A DNA stretch of 15,500 nucleotides from JAVXNW01 sp036645575. Its GTDB lineage: Bacteria; Bacillota; Clostridia; Christensenellales; Aristaeellaceae. The notes beneath the pieces were generated by a model. That model had not been told where the DNA came from. It was given only the letters and a program-made list of their open reading frames with translations, and made no database searches. Below, piece after piece: positions 1-8,200 of this stretch. The stretch spans positions 1-15,500 of the forward strand of contig JAVXNW010000061.1 of NCBI GenBank assembly GCA_036645575.1, read 5' to 3'. Position 1 is the first letter of the stretch; every line of letters starts with the position of its first letter. The translations under genes were made by a program, and so were the position numbers.

Positions 1-32
1 GCCCGTGCTTCCCCGTCATCTGTTTGATCCTC

Positions 33-75
33 AAAACAAGCGGCTGCGGCACGAAACTTCTTTCGTGTCACAGCC
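33..75 (-). terminator. Candidate terminator after the DUF1846 gene
   Basis: On the minus strand an interrupted hairpin forms from an outer stem GGCTG/CAGCC (71-75 with 42-46) and an inner 7-bp stem CACGAAA/TTTCGTG (61-67 with 50-56), closed by a GAAG loop. A four-T run follows at 33-36, about five bases past the stem. It lies about 75 bases past the DUF1846 stop and would end the AAA/DUF1846 operon. The short, displaced T run makes it a weak or uncertain intrinsic terminator. Confidence 0.45.
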
Positions 76-101
76 CCCGTTTGGTGCGATTGGGCGTCCG
101 A

Positions 102-146
102 ATCGGGCGTTCGAAGCGGGTCAAGCGGTTCCGTCATTCGCCCGAT
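102..146 (-). other. Hairpin just past the DUF1846 stop codon
   Basis: An 8-bp perfect inverted repeat (ATCGGGCG at 102-109 with CGCCCGAT at 139-146) encloses a 29-base loop. It starts four bases beyond the stop codon of the DUF1846 gene. No T run follows, so it is more likely an mRNA 3'-end structure than a terminator. In this GC-rich background a chance stem is possible. Confidence 0.3.
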
Positions 147-150
147 GCGC

Positions 151-1641
151 CTATTTGTGATACAATTTTCGCGTCTGGTATTTGGGCTCGCAGGTGATGT
201 TGACGCCTAGGCTGCGGAAGACGCGCTCGTCTACTTGGCTTAGGATGACGGAGGTGTGGGCTTCGCAGCCCGTCAGGTCGTTCATCACCCGCATCGCGCG
301 CTCGGCGTCGGGGTCGCTCACCGCGCAGATCGACAGCGCGATCAGGATTTCGTCGGTGTGCAGGCGCGGGTTGTGGTTGCCCAAGTGGTTGATCTTGAGG
401 TCCTGAATCGGCTCGATGACCGAGTGCGCGATCAAGTGGTGGCCATCCGCAATGCCGGCCAAGTGCTTGAGCGCGTTGAGCAATACCGCCGCCGACGGGC
501 CCATCAGCAGCGAGGTCTTGCCGGTCACGATGGTGCCGTCCGGCAGTTGCAGCGAGGCGGCGGGCTGGCCGGTCTCCTTTTCCTTTTCGAGCGCCGCCGC
601 GACCACCGGCCGGGCGTCGGCCGTCAGCCCCGCCTTGCCCATGATCAACTTGAGCTTTTCGACGGTCGCCTCGCCGCCCGGAATGATCCCCTGGCGGAAC
701 GTGCATTGCGCCGCGTAATAGCGGCGGATGATCTCTTGATTGGCGGCGGCGCGCACGGCGGCATCGTCAAAGATGCAGTTGCCCGCCATGTTGACGCCCA
801 TGTCGGTGGGCGACTTGTAGGGGGATGTCCCCCAGATGCGCTCAAACATCGCGTTGACGACCGGGAAGATCTCCACGTCGCGGTTGTAGTTGACCGTGCG
901 CACGCCGTAGGCCTCCAGATGAAACGGATCCAGCATGTTCACGTCGCTCAGGTCCGCCGTCGCCGCCTCATAGGCCAGATTGACCGGGTGGGTGAGCGGC
1001 AGGTTCCAGACCGGAAAGGTCTCGAACTTGGCGTAGCCCGCCTTGACGCCGCGCAAATGGTCATGGTAGAGCTGGCTCAGGCAGACGGCCATCTTGCCGG
1101 AGCCGGGGCCGGGCGCGGTCACGACGACCAGCGAGTGCGTGGTCTCGATGTAGTCGTTTCGGCCATAGCCCTCGCTGGAGACGATGCGCTCAATCGCCGA
1201 GGGATAGCCCTCGATCGGGTAATGCCGGTACACCTTGACGCCCAGCATCTCAAGGCGACTTTTAAACGCGTCGGCCGACGGCTGCCCCGCGTAGCGGGTC
1301 AGCACAACGCTGCCCACATACAGCCCCTCGTCCCGGAACGCGTCGATCAGGCGCAGCACATCCGCGTCGTAGGTGATGCCAAGGTCCCCGCGCACCTTGT
1401 TTTTTTCGATGTCGTGGGCGTTGATCACGATGACGATCTCCGCTTCGCCCGCGAGCTTCAGCAGCATGCTCACCTTGCTGTCGGGCTTGAACCCGGGCAG
1501 CACGCGCGCGGCGTGGTAGTCGTCAAAGAGCTTGCCGCCAAACTCCAGATAGAGCTTTCCGCCAAATTGATCGATGCGCTCGCGAATGCAGGCGGACTGG
1601 GTCTCCATGTATTTTGCGTTGTCAAAGCCCTCTTTACACAT
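151..1641 (-). CDS. DUF1846 (UPF0371) family protein
   Basis: This 496-residue protein matches the DUF1846 family across its whole length and has the usual family size of about 500 residues. The N-terminus has the family signature GFDNAKYMETQS followed by QFGGKLYLEFGGKLFDDYHA, which supports the chosen start. A glycine-rich loop APGPGSGK at about residues 176-183, after the hydrophobic strand LVVVT, resembles a P-loop and suggests nucleotide binding. No signal peptide or membrane segment is seen, so it is probably cytoplasmic. The biochemical role of the family is not established as far as I know. The start codon lies inside the 3' end of the upstream AAA+ ATPase gene (8-base overlap), with GGAGG nine bases upstream, so the two are probably translationally coupled. 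Family call is firm; function is open. Confidence 0.9.
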   Translation of the reverse strand: MCKEGFDNAKYMETQSACIRERIDQFGGKLYLEFGGKLFDDYHAARVLPGFKPDSKVSMLLKLAGEAEIVIVINAHDIEKNKVRGDLGITYDADVLRLIDAFRDEGLYVGSVVLTRYAGQPSADAFKSRLEMLGVKVYRHYPIEGYPSAIERIVSSEGYGRNDYIETTHSLVVVTAPGPGSGKMAVCLSQLYHDHLRGVKAGYAKFETFPVWNLPLTHPVNLAYEAATADLSDVNMLDPFHLEAYGVRTVNYNRDVEIFPVVNAMFERIWGTSPYKSPTDMGVNMAGNCIFDDAAVRAAANQEIIRRYYAAQCTFRQGIIPGGEATVEKLKLIMGKAGLTADARPVVAAALEKEKETGQPAASLQLPDGTIVTGKTSLLMGPSAAVLLNALKHLAGIADGHHLIAHSVIEPIQDLKINHLGNHNPRLHTDEILIALSICAVSDPDAERAMRVMNDLTGCEAHTSVILSQVDERVFRSLGVNITCEPKYQTRKLYHK

Positions 1642-2959
1642 TCAACCGGTCCTCCGTCGCCTTTGTTGTCTCTGCCATATTCGGGTCAATCGCCGCGCCC
1701 ACGCGGGCTTGCGGCTGGGAAGATGCCGCCCGCTCGGCGGGCGTTTCCGGCTCGGAAGCGCCCGGAAAAACCGGCGCATCGGAATCGCTTTTCGGCTCCT
1801 TCGCAAGGCCGCTGGTGAGCGCGTCCAGCTGGCGATTGAGCGCTACAAAATCGGGCGCGGCGTCGGAGGAATCGCGCGCGTCCTTTGCGTGATCCTCGGC
1901 CTCGTCCTCGGCGCGCGCGTTCTCAATGTCGGAAACCGTAATCTCCATCAGCTGCTCGCGGCTGATCCCCGGCAATGCCGCCAGCCGATTGGCCTGATTG
2001 ACCAGCACCTTTTCGAACAGGTTGCGCACGCCGCGCGCGTTGCCAAAGGAGATGGCGTTGGTGTTTTGCGCCTCGATATAGCGGCGCACGGCGGCCTTGG
2101 CGTCGTCGTCCAGCGTATAGGCGCCCTTTTTCGTCTGCATTTCGAATATGGCGACCATCTCGTCGGTCGTGTAGTCGTCAAAGTGCAAAAAGCGATTGAA
2201 GCGCGACTCGAGGCCGGGGTTTGAGTGGATGAATTCGTCCATCAGCCCGTCATAGCCCGCCACGATCACCACCAGATCCGCGCGGTTGTCCTCCATCGCC
2301 TTGAGCAGCGTGTCGATGGCTTCCTGGCCAAAATCGTTTTCGCCGCGGTTCTGCGTGAGCGCGTAGGCCTCGTCGATGAACAGCACGCCGCCCAGCGCGG
2401 TCTTCACCACGTCGCTTGTCTTGATCGCCGTCTGGCCGACATAGCCCGCAACCAGCCCCGAGCGATCCACCTCGATCAACTGCCCCTTCGAGAGGATGCC
2501 CAGACACTTGTAGATGCGCGCCATCAGCCGCGCGATCATGGTCTTGCCGGTGCCCGGATTGCCCGAAAACACCATGTGAAGCGACAGATCGGTATCCGGA
2601 AGGCCGTGCTCGGCGCGCAGCTTGGCGACCGTCACCATGTTGATGAGGTTGTTCACTTCGCGCTTGATGCGGGCAAGGCCGATGTAGCTTTGCAACTCCC
2701 CTTTGAGATCCTCGATCGTCTCAGGCGGCGCTTCGGCGGACGCCTTGCCATCCTGCGCGGGCGCGCTGACGTTTGACGTCGCGTCGGAAACAGACGTCGG
2801 CTGATCCGCCGGCGCGGCGGGATGAGGCGAGCCTTCGACATTGCGCGGCGCGGGCTTGGGCGCACCCCAAAAATCATCGCCGACGCGGCGCAGGTTGTTT
2901 TCGGTCATCGACCGGATCACATCGAGCTGTTGAAAGATGATCGCATCCTTTGCATCCAT
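1634..2959 (-). CDS. CbxX/CfqX (SpoVK-like) AAA+ ATPase
   Basis: This 441-residue protein has a single AAA+ module of the CbxX/CfqX type at about residues 85-350. Visible motifs are Walker A GNPGTGKT (133-140), Walker B VLFIDEA (192-198), a sensor-1 region VIVAGYDG (about 231-238), an arginine finger in NPGLESRF (R253) and a sensor-2 region FGNARGVRN (about 305-313). Relatives include the Rubisco activase CbbX, sporulation protein SpoVK and the EccA ATPases; all remodel partner proteins. The module is flanked by a low-complexity Pro/Ala-rich stretch (about 35-80) and an acidic, Ala-rich tail of about 95 residues, both probably disordered. An ATG at 2974 would add five residues, but the GGAGGG site overlaps it and is well placed for 2959, so 2959 is preferred. 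It is the first gene of a two-gene operon; its DUF1846 neighbour is a candidate client. The precise SpoVK assignment is uncertain. Confidence 0.9.
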   Translation of the reverse strand: MDAKDAIIFQQLDVIRSMTENNLRRVGDDFWGAPKPAPRNVEGSPHPAAPADQPTSVSDATSNVSAPAQDGKASAEAPPETIEDLKGELQSYIGLARIKREVNNLINMVTVAKLRAEHGLPDTDLSLHMVFSGNPGTGKTMIARLMARIYKCLGILSKGQLIEVDRSGLVAGYVGQTAIKTSDVVKTALGGVLFIDEAYALTQNRGENDFGQEAIDTLLKAMEDNRADLVVIVAGYDGLMDEFIHSNPGLESRFNRFLHFDDYTTDEMVAIFEMQTKKGAYTLDDDAKAAVRRYIEAQNTNAISFGNARGVRNLFEKVLVNQANRLAALPGISREQLMEITVSDIENARAEDEAEDHAKDARDSSDAAPDFVALNRQLDALTSGLAKEPKSDSDAPVFPGASEPETPAERAASSQPQARVGAAIDPNMAETTKATEDRLNV

Positions 2960-2966
2960 AGACAAG

Positions 2967-2972
2967 CCCTCC
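2967..2972 (-). promoter_or_regulatory. Ribosome binding site deciding the AAA+ ATPase start
   Basis: GGAGGG on the minus strand lies seven bases before the ATG at 2959. The in-frame ATG at 2974 sits immediately upstream of this site and has only a poorly spaced GGGGA before it, so translation most likely starts at 2959. Confidence 0.75.
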
Positions 2973-2988
2973 ATTCCCCTATGGGTCT

Positions 2989-3018
2989 ATTATCCCATCC
3001 CCCATGCGCGATTGTCAA
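2989..3018 (-). promoter_or_regulatory. Sigma-A-type promoter of the AAA/DUF1846 operon
   Basis: The minus strand carries a perfect -35 TTGACA (3013-3018), an 18-base spacer and a -10 GATAAT (2989-2994, five of six matches). Transcription would start near 2982, giving a leader of about 22 bases that contains the GGAGGG site. An A/T-tract repeat array lies directly upstream of the -35 box. Confidence 0.8.
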
Positions 3019-3034
3019 GCGGATTTCGACATTT

Positions 3035-3120
3035 GCCGCGCAAAACTGCCGCAAAATTGCCACGTAAAAACCACCGCGCAAAACCGCAAAAAAATTGCCG
3101 CGCAAAACCAGCACGCAAAA
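3035..3120. repeat. Degenerate short repeats with regularly spaced A-tracts
   Basis: Seven runs of four to seven A (plus strand; centres near 3043, 3054, 3068, 3081, 3091, 3105 and 3118) alternate with GC-rich blocks such as CCGCGC. Spacing is roughly 10 to 15 bases, mean about 12.5. The array fills the space between the ygiQ-like gene's terminator and the promoter of the AAA operon. Possible roles are intrinsic DNA bending upstream of the promoter or extra T-runs behind the terminator; neither is proven. Confidence 0.55.
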
Positions 3121-3148
3121 CCGCCGCGCAATCGAGTTGACGCGGCGG
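3117..3148 (-). terminator. Intrinsic terminator after the YgiQ-type gene
   Basis: On the minus strand a perfect 8-bp GC-only stem, CCGCCGCG (3148-3141) with CGCGGCGG (3128-3121), encloses a 12-base loop and is followed at once by TTTT (3120-3117), then more T runs. It lies about 50 bases past the radical SAM gene's stop and would separate that transcript from the AAA/DUF1846 operon. Confidence 0.75.
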
Positions 3149-3198
3149 ACGCAATGAACGCGCCTGATCGGGACGGACGCCAACGTTCGAGCGGGAGA

Positions 3199-5145
3199 TT
3201 ACTTTTTTGTCGGGGCGCTCGGGCGCTCAAATCGGCCGAATTGGCCGAACTTCTTGTCGCCGCTTGACTTTTTGGGCGGCTTTCCCTTGGCGGGCGGAGC
3301 GGCCTTGGCGGAGGCGGCGGGCGGGGACGCGGCCCAGCGCGGGCTGGGGGCGGGTCGATCGTTCCAGATGAGGCACTGCGGGCCGGTGCCGATCAAATCG
3401 GTTCTGCCGGCCTTCCTGAGCGCCTCGCGCACGAGCGGCCGGTTTTGCGGGAGCGTAAACTGCATGAGCGCGCGCTGCATCGCCTTTTCCTTGGGGTTCT
3501 TGGCGACGTACACGGGCGTCATGTCGCGCGGGTCAAGCTCGGTATAGAACATGGCGGTGGACAATGTGCCGGGCGTCGGGTAGAAGTCCTGCACCTGCTC
3601 GGGGCGCATGTTCGCCTTTTTGAGGTATTCCGCGAGCATGATCGCGTCGCCGAGCGTCGAGCCGGGGTGGCTGCTCATCAGGTAGGGCACCAGAAATTGC
3701 TTGAGCCCCGCGCGCTCGTTGGCTTGATTGAACTTCTGAACAAACTGCTCGAACACCTCCGCGCCGGGTTTGCCCATGTAGGCAAGCACGCGGGGCGACG
3801 TGTGCTCGGGCGCGATTTTGAGCTGGCCGGAGACGTGGTACTTCACCAGCTCATCGAGGAATTGACCCTTCTTGTCCGCAAGCAGGTAATCGTAGCGTAT
3901 GCCGGAGCGGATGAACACCTTTTTGATGTCGGGCAGCGCCCGCAATGCGCGCAAGACCGTGATGTAGTCGCTGTGATCGGCATCCAGGTGCTTGCAGGGG
4001 GCGGGGAAGAGGCACTGCTGCGCCTTGCACGCGCCACGCTTCAATTGATCCGCGCACGCGGGGTGGCGGAAGTTGGCCGTCGGGCCGCCCACGTCGTGTA
4101 TGTAGCCCTTGAAGTCGGGCAGGTGGGTGAGCTGCTTGGCCTCCTCGACGAGCGACTCCTTGCTGCGCGAGGTGACGATGCGCCCCTGATGGAAGGTGAG
4201 CGCGCAGAAATTGCACGCGCCAAAGCAGCCGCGCGAGGAGGCGAGCGAGAACTTGACCTCTTCAAGCGCCGGGACGCCGCCCAATTCATCGTACATCGGG
4301 TGCCACGCGCGCTGGTAGGGGAGCGAGTAGACGCGGTCCAATTCGCTGGTCGAGAGCGGCATGGCGGGCGGGTGCTGCACGAGGTAGCGCTTGCCGTCCT
4401 TCTGGCAAAGGCCCTGCCCGCGCACGGGGTCCTGCTGTTCGTATTGGGTCAAAAACGCCTGCGCATAGGCGCGCTTGTCCTTTGCGACCACTTCCATCGG
4501 CGCAAGCTCGAGGTAGCCGTCCGGCTTCTCCCGCCGCATGACGCAGGTGCCGGGGAGGCTGCTCTCCTCGAGCGACAATCCGTCCTCGAGCAGTTTGGCG
4601 GCCGCCAAAATGGTGCGCTCGCCCATGCCGTACATCAGAAGATCCGCGCCGCTGTCGACCAATAGGCTCGAGCGCACGCGGTTGTCCCAGTAATCGTAGT
4701 GCGCGAATCGCCGAAGCGAGGCCTCGACGCCGCCAATCAGGATCGGAAGCGCGCCATACGCCTCGCGAATCCGGTTGCAATAGACCACCGTCGCGCGGTC
4801 GGGGCGATGCCCGGCCTCGCCGCCCGGCGAATACACGTCCTTGGCGCGCGGCTTTTTGGCGACCGTGTAGTGGTTGACCATCGAGTCGATCACGCCGCCC
4901 GACACCAGGAACCCGAGCCGCGGCATGCCAAAGCGCAGAAAATCCTTGCAGGTGTGCCAGTCGGGTTGGGGGAGCATGCACACTTTGTACCCCGCGCGCT
5001 CCAGCACCCGGGAGATGATCGAGAGGCCAAACGACGGATGATCCACGTAGGCGTCCGCCGTCACATAGACAAAATCGGGCTGCGTCCACCCGCGCGCGCG
5101 CATCTCAGAAGCGCTGACCGGGAGGAAGGGTTTACACTGCGCCAT
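3199..5145 (-). CDS. YgiQ family radical SAM protein (UPF0313)
   Basis: This 648-residue protein matches the YgiQ/UPF0313 family along its length. The radical SAM iron-sulfur motif CxxxCxxC is present as C307, C311 and C314 in RGCFGACNFC. Upstream lies the YgiQ N-terminal region, with family stretches such as GGVEASLRRFAHYDYW (about 138-153) and the cobalamin-domain-like fold expected of these enzymes. Other family features are the Cys-rich CKAQQCLFPAPC segment and KIAPEHTS. The last 45 residues are a Lys/Pro/Ala-rich, probably disordered tail. The substrate of YgiQ proteins is not established, so only radical SAM chemistry can be claimed. AAGGAG sits five bases before the ATG. It follows mfd by about 50 bases with no convincing promoter between, so it is probably read through from mfd, and it ends at the terminator at 3117-3148. 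Confidence 0.92.
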   Translation of the reverse strand: MAQCKPFLPVSASEMRARGWTQPDFVYVTADAYVDHPSFGLSIISRVLERAGYKVCMLPQPDWHTCKDFLRFGMPRLGFLVSGGVIDSMVNHYTVAKKPRAKDVYSPGGEAGHRPDRATVVYCNRIREAYGALPILIGGVEASLRRFAHYDYWDNRVRSSLLVDSGADLLMYGMGERTILAAAKLLEDGLSLEESSLPGTCVMRREKPDGYLELAPMEVVAKDKRAYAQAFLTQYEQQDPVRGQGLCQKDGKRYLVQHPPAMPLSTSELDRVYSLPYQRAWHPMYDELGGVPALEEVKFSLASSRGCFGACNFCALTFHQGRIVTSRSKESLVEEAKQLTHLPDFKGYIHDVGGPTANFRHPACADQLKRGACKAQQCLFPAPCKHLDADHSDYITVLRALRALPDIKKVFIRSGIRYDYLLADKKGQFLDELVKYHVSGQLKIAPEHTSPRVLAYMGKPGAEVFEQFVQKFNQANERAGLKQFLVPYLMSSHPGSTLGDAIMLAEYLKKANMRPEQVQDFYPTPGTLSTAMFYTELDPRDMTPVYVAKNPKEKAMQRALMQFTLPQNRPLVREALRKAGRTDLIGTGPQCLIWNDRPAPSPRWAASPPAASAKAAPPAKGKPPKKSSGDKKFGQFGRFERPSAPTKK

Positions 5146-5177
5146 GGTTACTCCTTTTGCGGTTCCGTCTGGAAAAA

Positions 5178-5260
5178 AATCAATGCCGCGCCTGCGGGCG
5201 AAAGAATCAGCGCCGCGCCTGCTAAGCGGGCGAAAGAATCAATGCCGCGCTTCCTGCGCG
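5178..5260. repeat. Imperfect tandem repeat spanning the mfd stop codon
   Basis: Three copies of a unit beginning AATCA(A/G)(T/C)GCCGCGC start at 5178, 5205 and 5237 (plus strand). The first unit is 27 bases; the second is 32 because of a TAAGC insertion; the third is partial and forms the last codons and stop of mfd. The array fills most of the mfd-to-ygiQ spacer. On the minus strand a small CGCC/GGCG hairpin and a T7 run (5173-5179) occur near its end, which might act as a weak attenuator. Confidence 0.7.
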
Positions 5261-8200
5261 CCTTGGGCGTCGGCGTCCTGGGTCAATTGGGCGGCCACCT
5301 GCGCCATCATGCCGACCGCGCCGCGCAGCAGTTCCTCGACGCTTCCCTTGTTGCCTGTGTAGATGAGCGCCGTGGTCTTGCCGGCTTGCAGGCGCACCAT
5401 CTTTTGGAAGGCGGAAAGCGCGGTGACCAGCGCCGCGACGTCGGGACTGGCCAACTGCGAAAAGCGCAGCGTCAATTCGCCCGCGTGCCCGGTCACAAGG
5501 TCGATTCCGACCTGTTGGCACAGGGCCTTCAGGTGCGCGATTTCGATCAGGTTCATCACCGGTCGGGTCGGATCGCCAAAGCGGTCGATCAGTTCTTCGA
5601 TCAGATCCTCGCGCTCCTCGCGCGTGCGGATCGAGGCGATCTTCTTGTACATCTCCACGCGCGTGACGTCGCTCGCGACGTATTCGGCGGGCAGGTACGC
5701 GTCCACGCGCAAATCCACCTTGGTCTCGATGTCGCCCTGCCGGACGTCGCCGCGCAGCGTGCGCACCGCGTCCTCGATCATCTTGACGTACAGGTCGTAG
5801 CCGACCGACGCCATGTGCCCCGACTGCTCGGAGCCCAGCAGGTTGCCCGCGCCCCGGATCTCCAGGTCGCGCATCGCGACGCGAAAGCCCGAGCCAAACT
5901 CGGTAAATTCGCGGATCGCGTTCAGGCGCTTGTCTGCGGTCTCGGTGAGCACCTTGCCGGGGCTGACGGTCAAAAACGCGTAGGCTAGGCGGTTAGATCG
6001 ACCGACGCGCCCGCGCAGCTGATACAACTGCGAGAGGCCGAATCGGTCGGCGTCGCACACGATCAGCGTGTTCGCGCGCGGCACGTCAAGCCCCGCCTCG
6101 ATGATCGATGTGCACAGGAGCACGTTGTATTTGCCCTCGTAGAAGTCCAGCATCACGTCTTCCAGCGCGTGCTCGCGCATCTGGCCGTGCCCGACCACGA
6201 TGCGCGCCTCGGGCACCAGCTTTTTGAGCCGCGCGTACATGACGTCGATCGTCTGCACGCGGTTGTGCAGCACGTAGACCTGCCCGCCGCGCGCAAGCTC
6301 GCGCAGGATCGCGTCGCGCACGAGGCCGTCGGAATACTCGACCACGTAGGTCTGCACGGGATAGCGCTCCTCGGGCGGCGTCTGGAGCAGCGACATATCG
6401 CGAATGCCCACCATCGACATGTGCAGCGTGCGCGGAATCGGCGTGGCCGACAGCGTCAATACGTCGATGGAGCGCTTGAGGTCTTTGATGTTCTCCTTGT
6501 GCTTGACGCCAAAGCGCTGCTCTTCGTCCACCACCAACAGCCCCGCGTCCTTGAACTTGACATCCTTGCCCAAGAGCCTGTGCGTTCCGATGATCACGTC
6601 CACCTCGCCGCGCGCCAGCAGTTCCAGCGTGTGCTTTTGCTCGACCTGCGTGCGAAAGCGCGAGAGCGTGTCCACGCGGATCGGAAAGCCGTCAAACCGG
6701 CGCAGCATCGTCGCGTAGTGTTGCTGCACGAGGATCGTCGTGGGCGCGAGCAGCGCCGCCTGCTTTCCATCCATGACCGCCTTAAAGATGGCGCGCAGCG
6801 CGACTTCGGTCTTGCCGTAGCCCACGTCGCCGCACAGCAGTCGATCCATCACGCGCGGCGCTTCCATATCGCGCTTGACGTCGATGATCGCCTGCAACTG
6901 GTCGGGCGTCTCCTCAAACTCAAACGCGTCCTCGAACTGGCGCTGCCACGTGGTGTCGGGCGAAAACGCGTAGCCAGAGACGGCGGAGCGCGCGGCGTAC
7001 AGCTTGATCAATTCGCCCGCGATGTCCTGTACCGCCTTTTGCACCTTGGCCTTCTGGCGCTGCCACTCGCCGCCGGACAGGCGGTTGAGCTTGGGTGCGT
7101 CGCCCTCGGAGCCGATGTACTTCTGCACGCGATCCAGCTGATCGGTCGGCACGTACAGCTTGTCGCTGCCCATGTACTGTATGTGCAAAAAGTCGCGGTA
7201 GGTGCCCTCGCTCGCCAGGCGCACCGTGCCCATGTAGCGGCCGATGCCGTGGCTCTCGTGCACCACGTAGTCGCCTACGGCAAGGTCGGTAAAGGCGGCA
7301 AGCTTGTCGCCCGAGGAGGCCTTGGCGACCGCCTTGTGCTTGGATTTTCCGAAGATGTCGCCCTCGGTCACCACGGCGAACTTGAGCGCCGGGTACAAAA
7401 AGCCGCGCTCCAACCCAATTGGCAGGATGATTGGCTCACATGGACTCAAGGCGTCCGGGGCGGACTCGACAAAGGGCGCGGTGATGTGCTCCTCAAACAG
7501 CTGCCGGTTCAGGCGCTGACCGCGCGCGACGCCGCCCGCCAGCACCACCACCTGCCACGCGTCCTTGACCCAATTGGCTATATCGGTCGATAGCTCGTGG
7601 AGGTTGCCCTGATAGCCGGTCGAGCCGCGCCCGTCAAACTTGTGAAGGCCGCTAAATTCAAAGTCGCTGAGCGTGCGCGCAAAGGAGCTGACTACCGCAA
7701 CGCGCTCGTGCGTCAGGCGCACCAGCAATTGATCGTAGGCTAGGAGCAGATTCGCCTGGTCGGGCAGCGCGTCCTCGCGCTCAAGGGCGGTCTTAAAGTG
7801 CTCCTCGAACTCCAAATAGCGGTTCTCGCAGCGCTCGCGCAGCCGCTCCGGCTGGTCAAGCGCGACGAGCGCCCCGTCGAAATAGTCAAACAGCGTGCTT
7901 GTCTTGGGGTAGAGCAGCGTGATCAGCGACTCCGCGCCCTGAAAGCAGTGCCCGCGCTTGAGCAGGTCCAGCCGGGAGGAGAAGTTGCGCCCGAGCGTCG
8001 TGCGCAGCGCGTAGCTCTCGCGCTTGCCGTCCGGCGCGGGATGAACCGGCCACGCCGCCAAGGCGCGATCCTTCTCGTCCTTGATGAGGTCTTGAAACTG
8101 CTCGATCGGGAGCAGGTCGTACTCCTGCTCGAGTTGGCGCTGCCGGTCGAGCGGCTCGCCCACCTTTTGCGTGCTGCACGCCGCCATGAGCGCCGCCTGC

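Noticed and set aside
102..146. tRNA-like fold at the left edge (GTTCGAA motif between GC-rich arms)
   Set aside because: Only one 8-bp stem forms; no acceptor, D or anticodon arm can be drawn.
256..1818. 520-codon plus-strand open frame opposite the DUF1846 gene
   Set aside because: It is the antisense of a gene with clear family motifs, is rich in Arg, Val, Ala and His as expected from a shadow frame in GC-rich DNA, and has no ribosome binding site or recognisable domain.
3445..4665. 406-codon plus-strand open frame opposite the YgiQ-type gene
   Set aside because: Shadow of a well-supported radical SAM gene; no domain or ribosome binding site.
6169..7593. 474-codon plus-strand open frame opposite mfd
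   Set aside because: Shadow of the mfd motor domains, with His/Arg/Val-rich composition and no motif.
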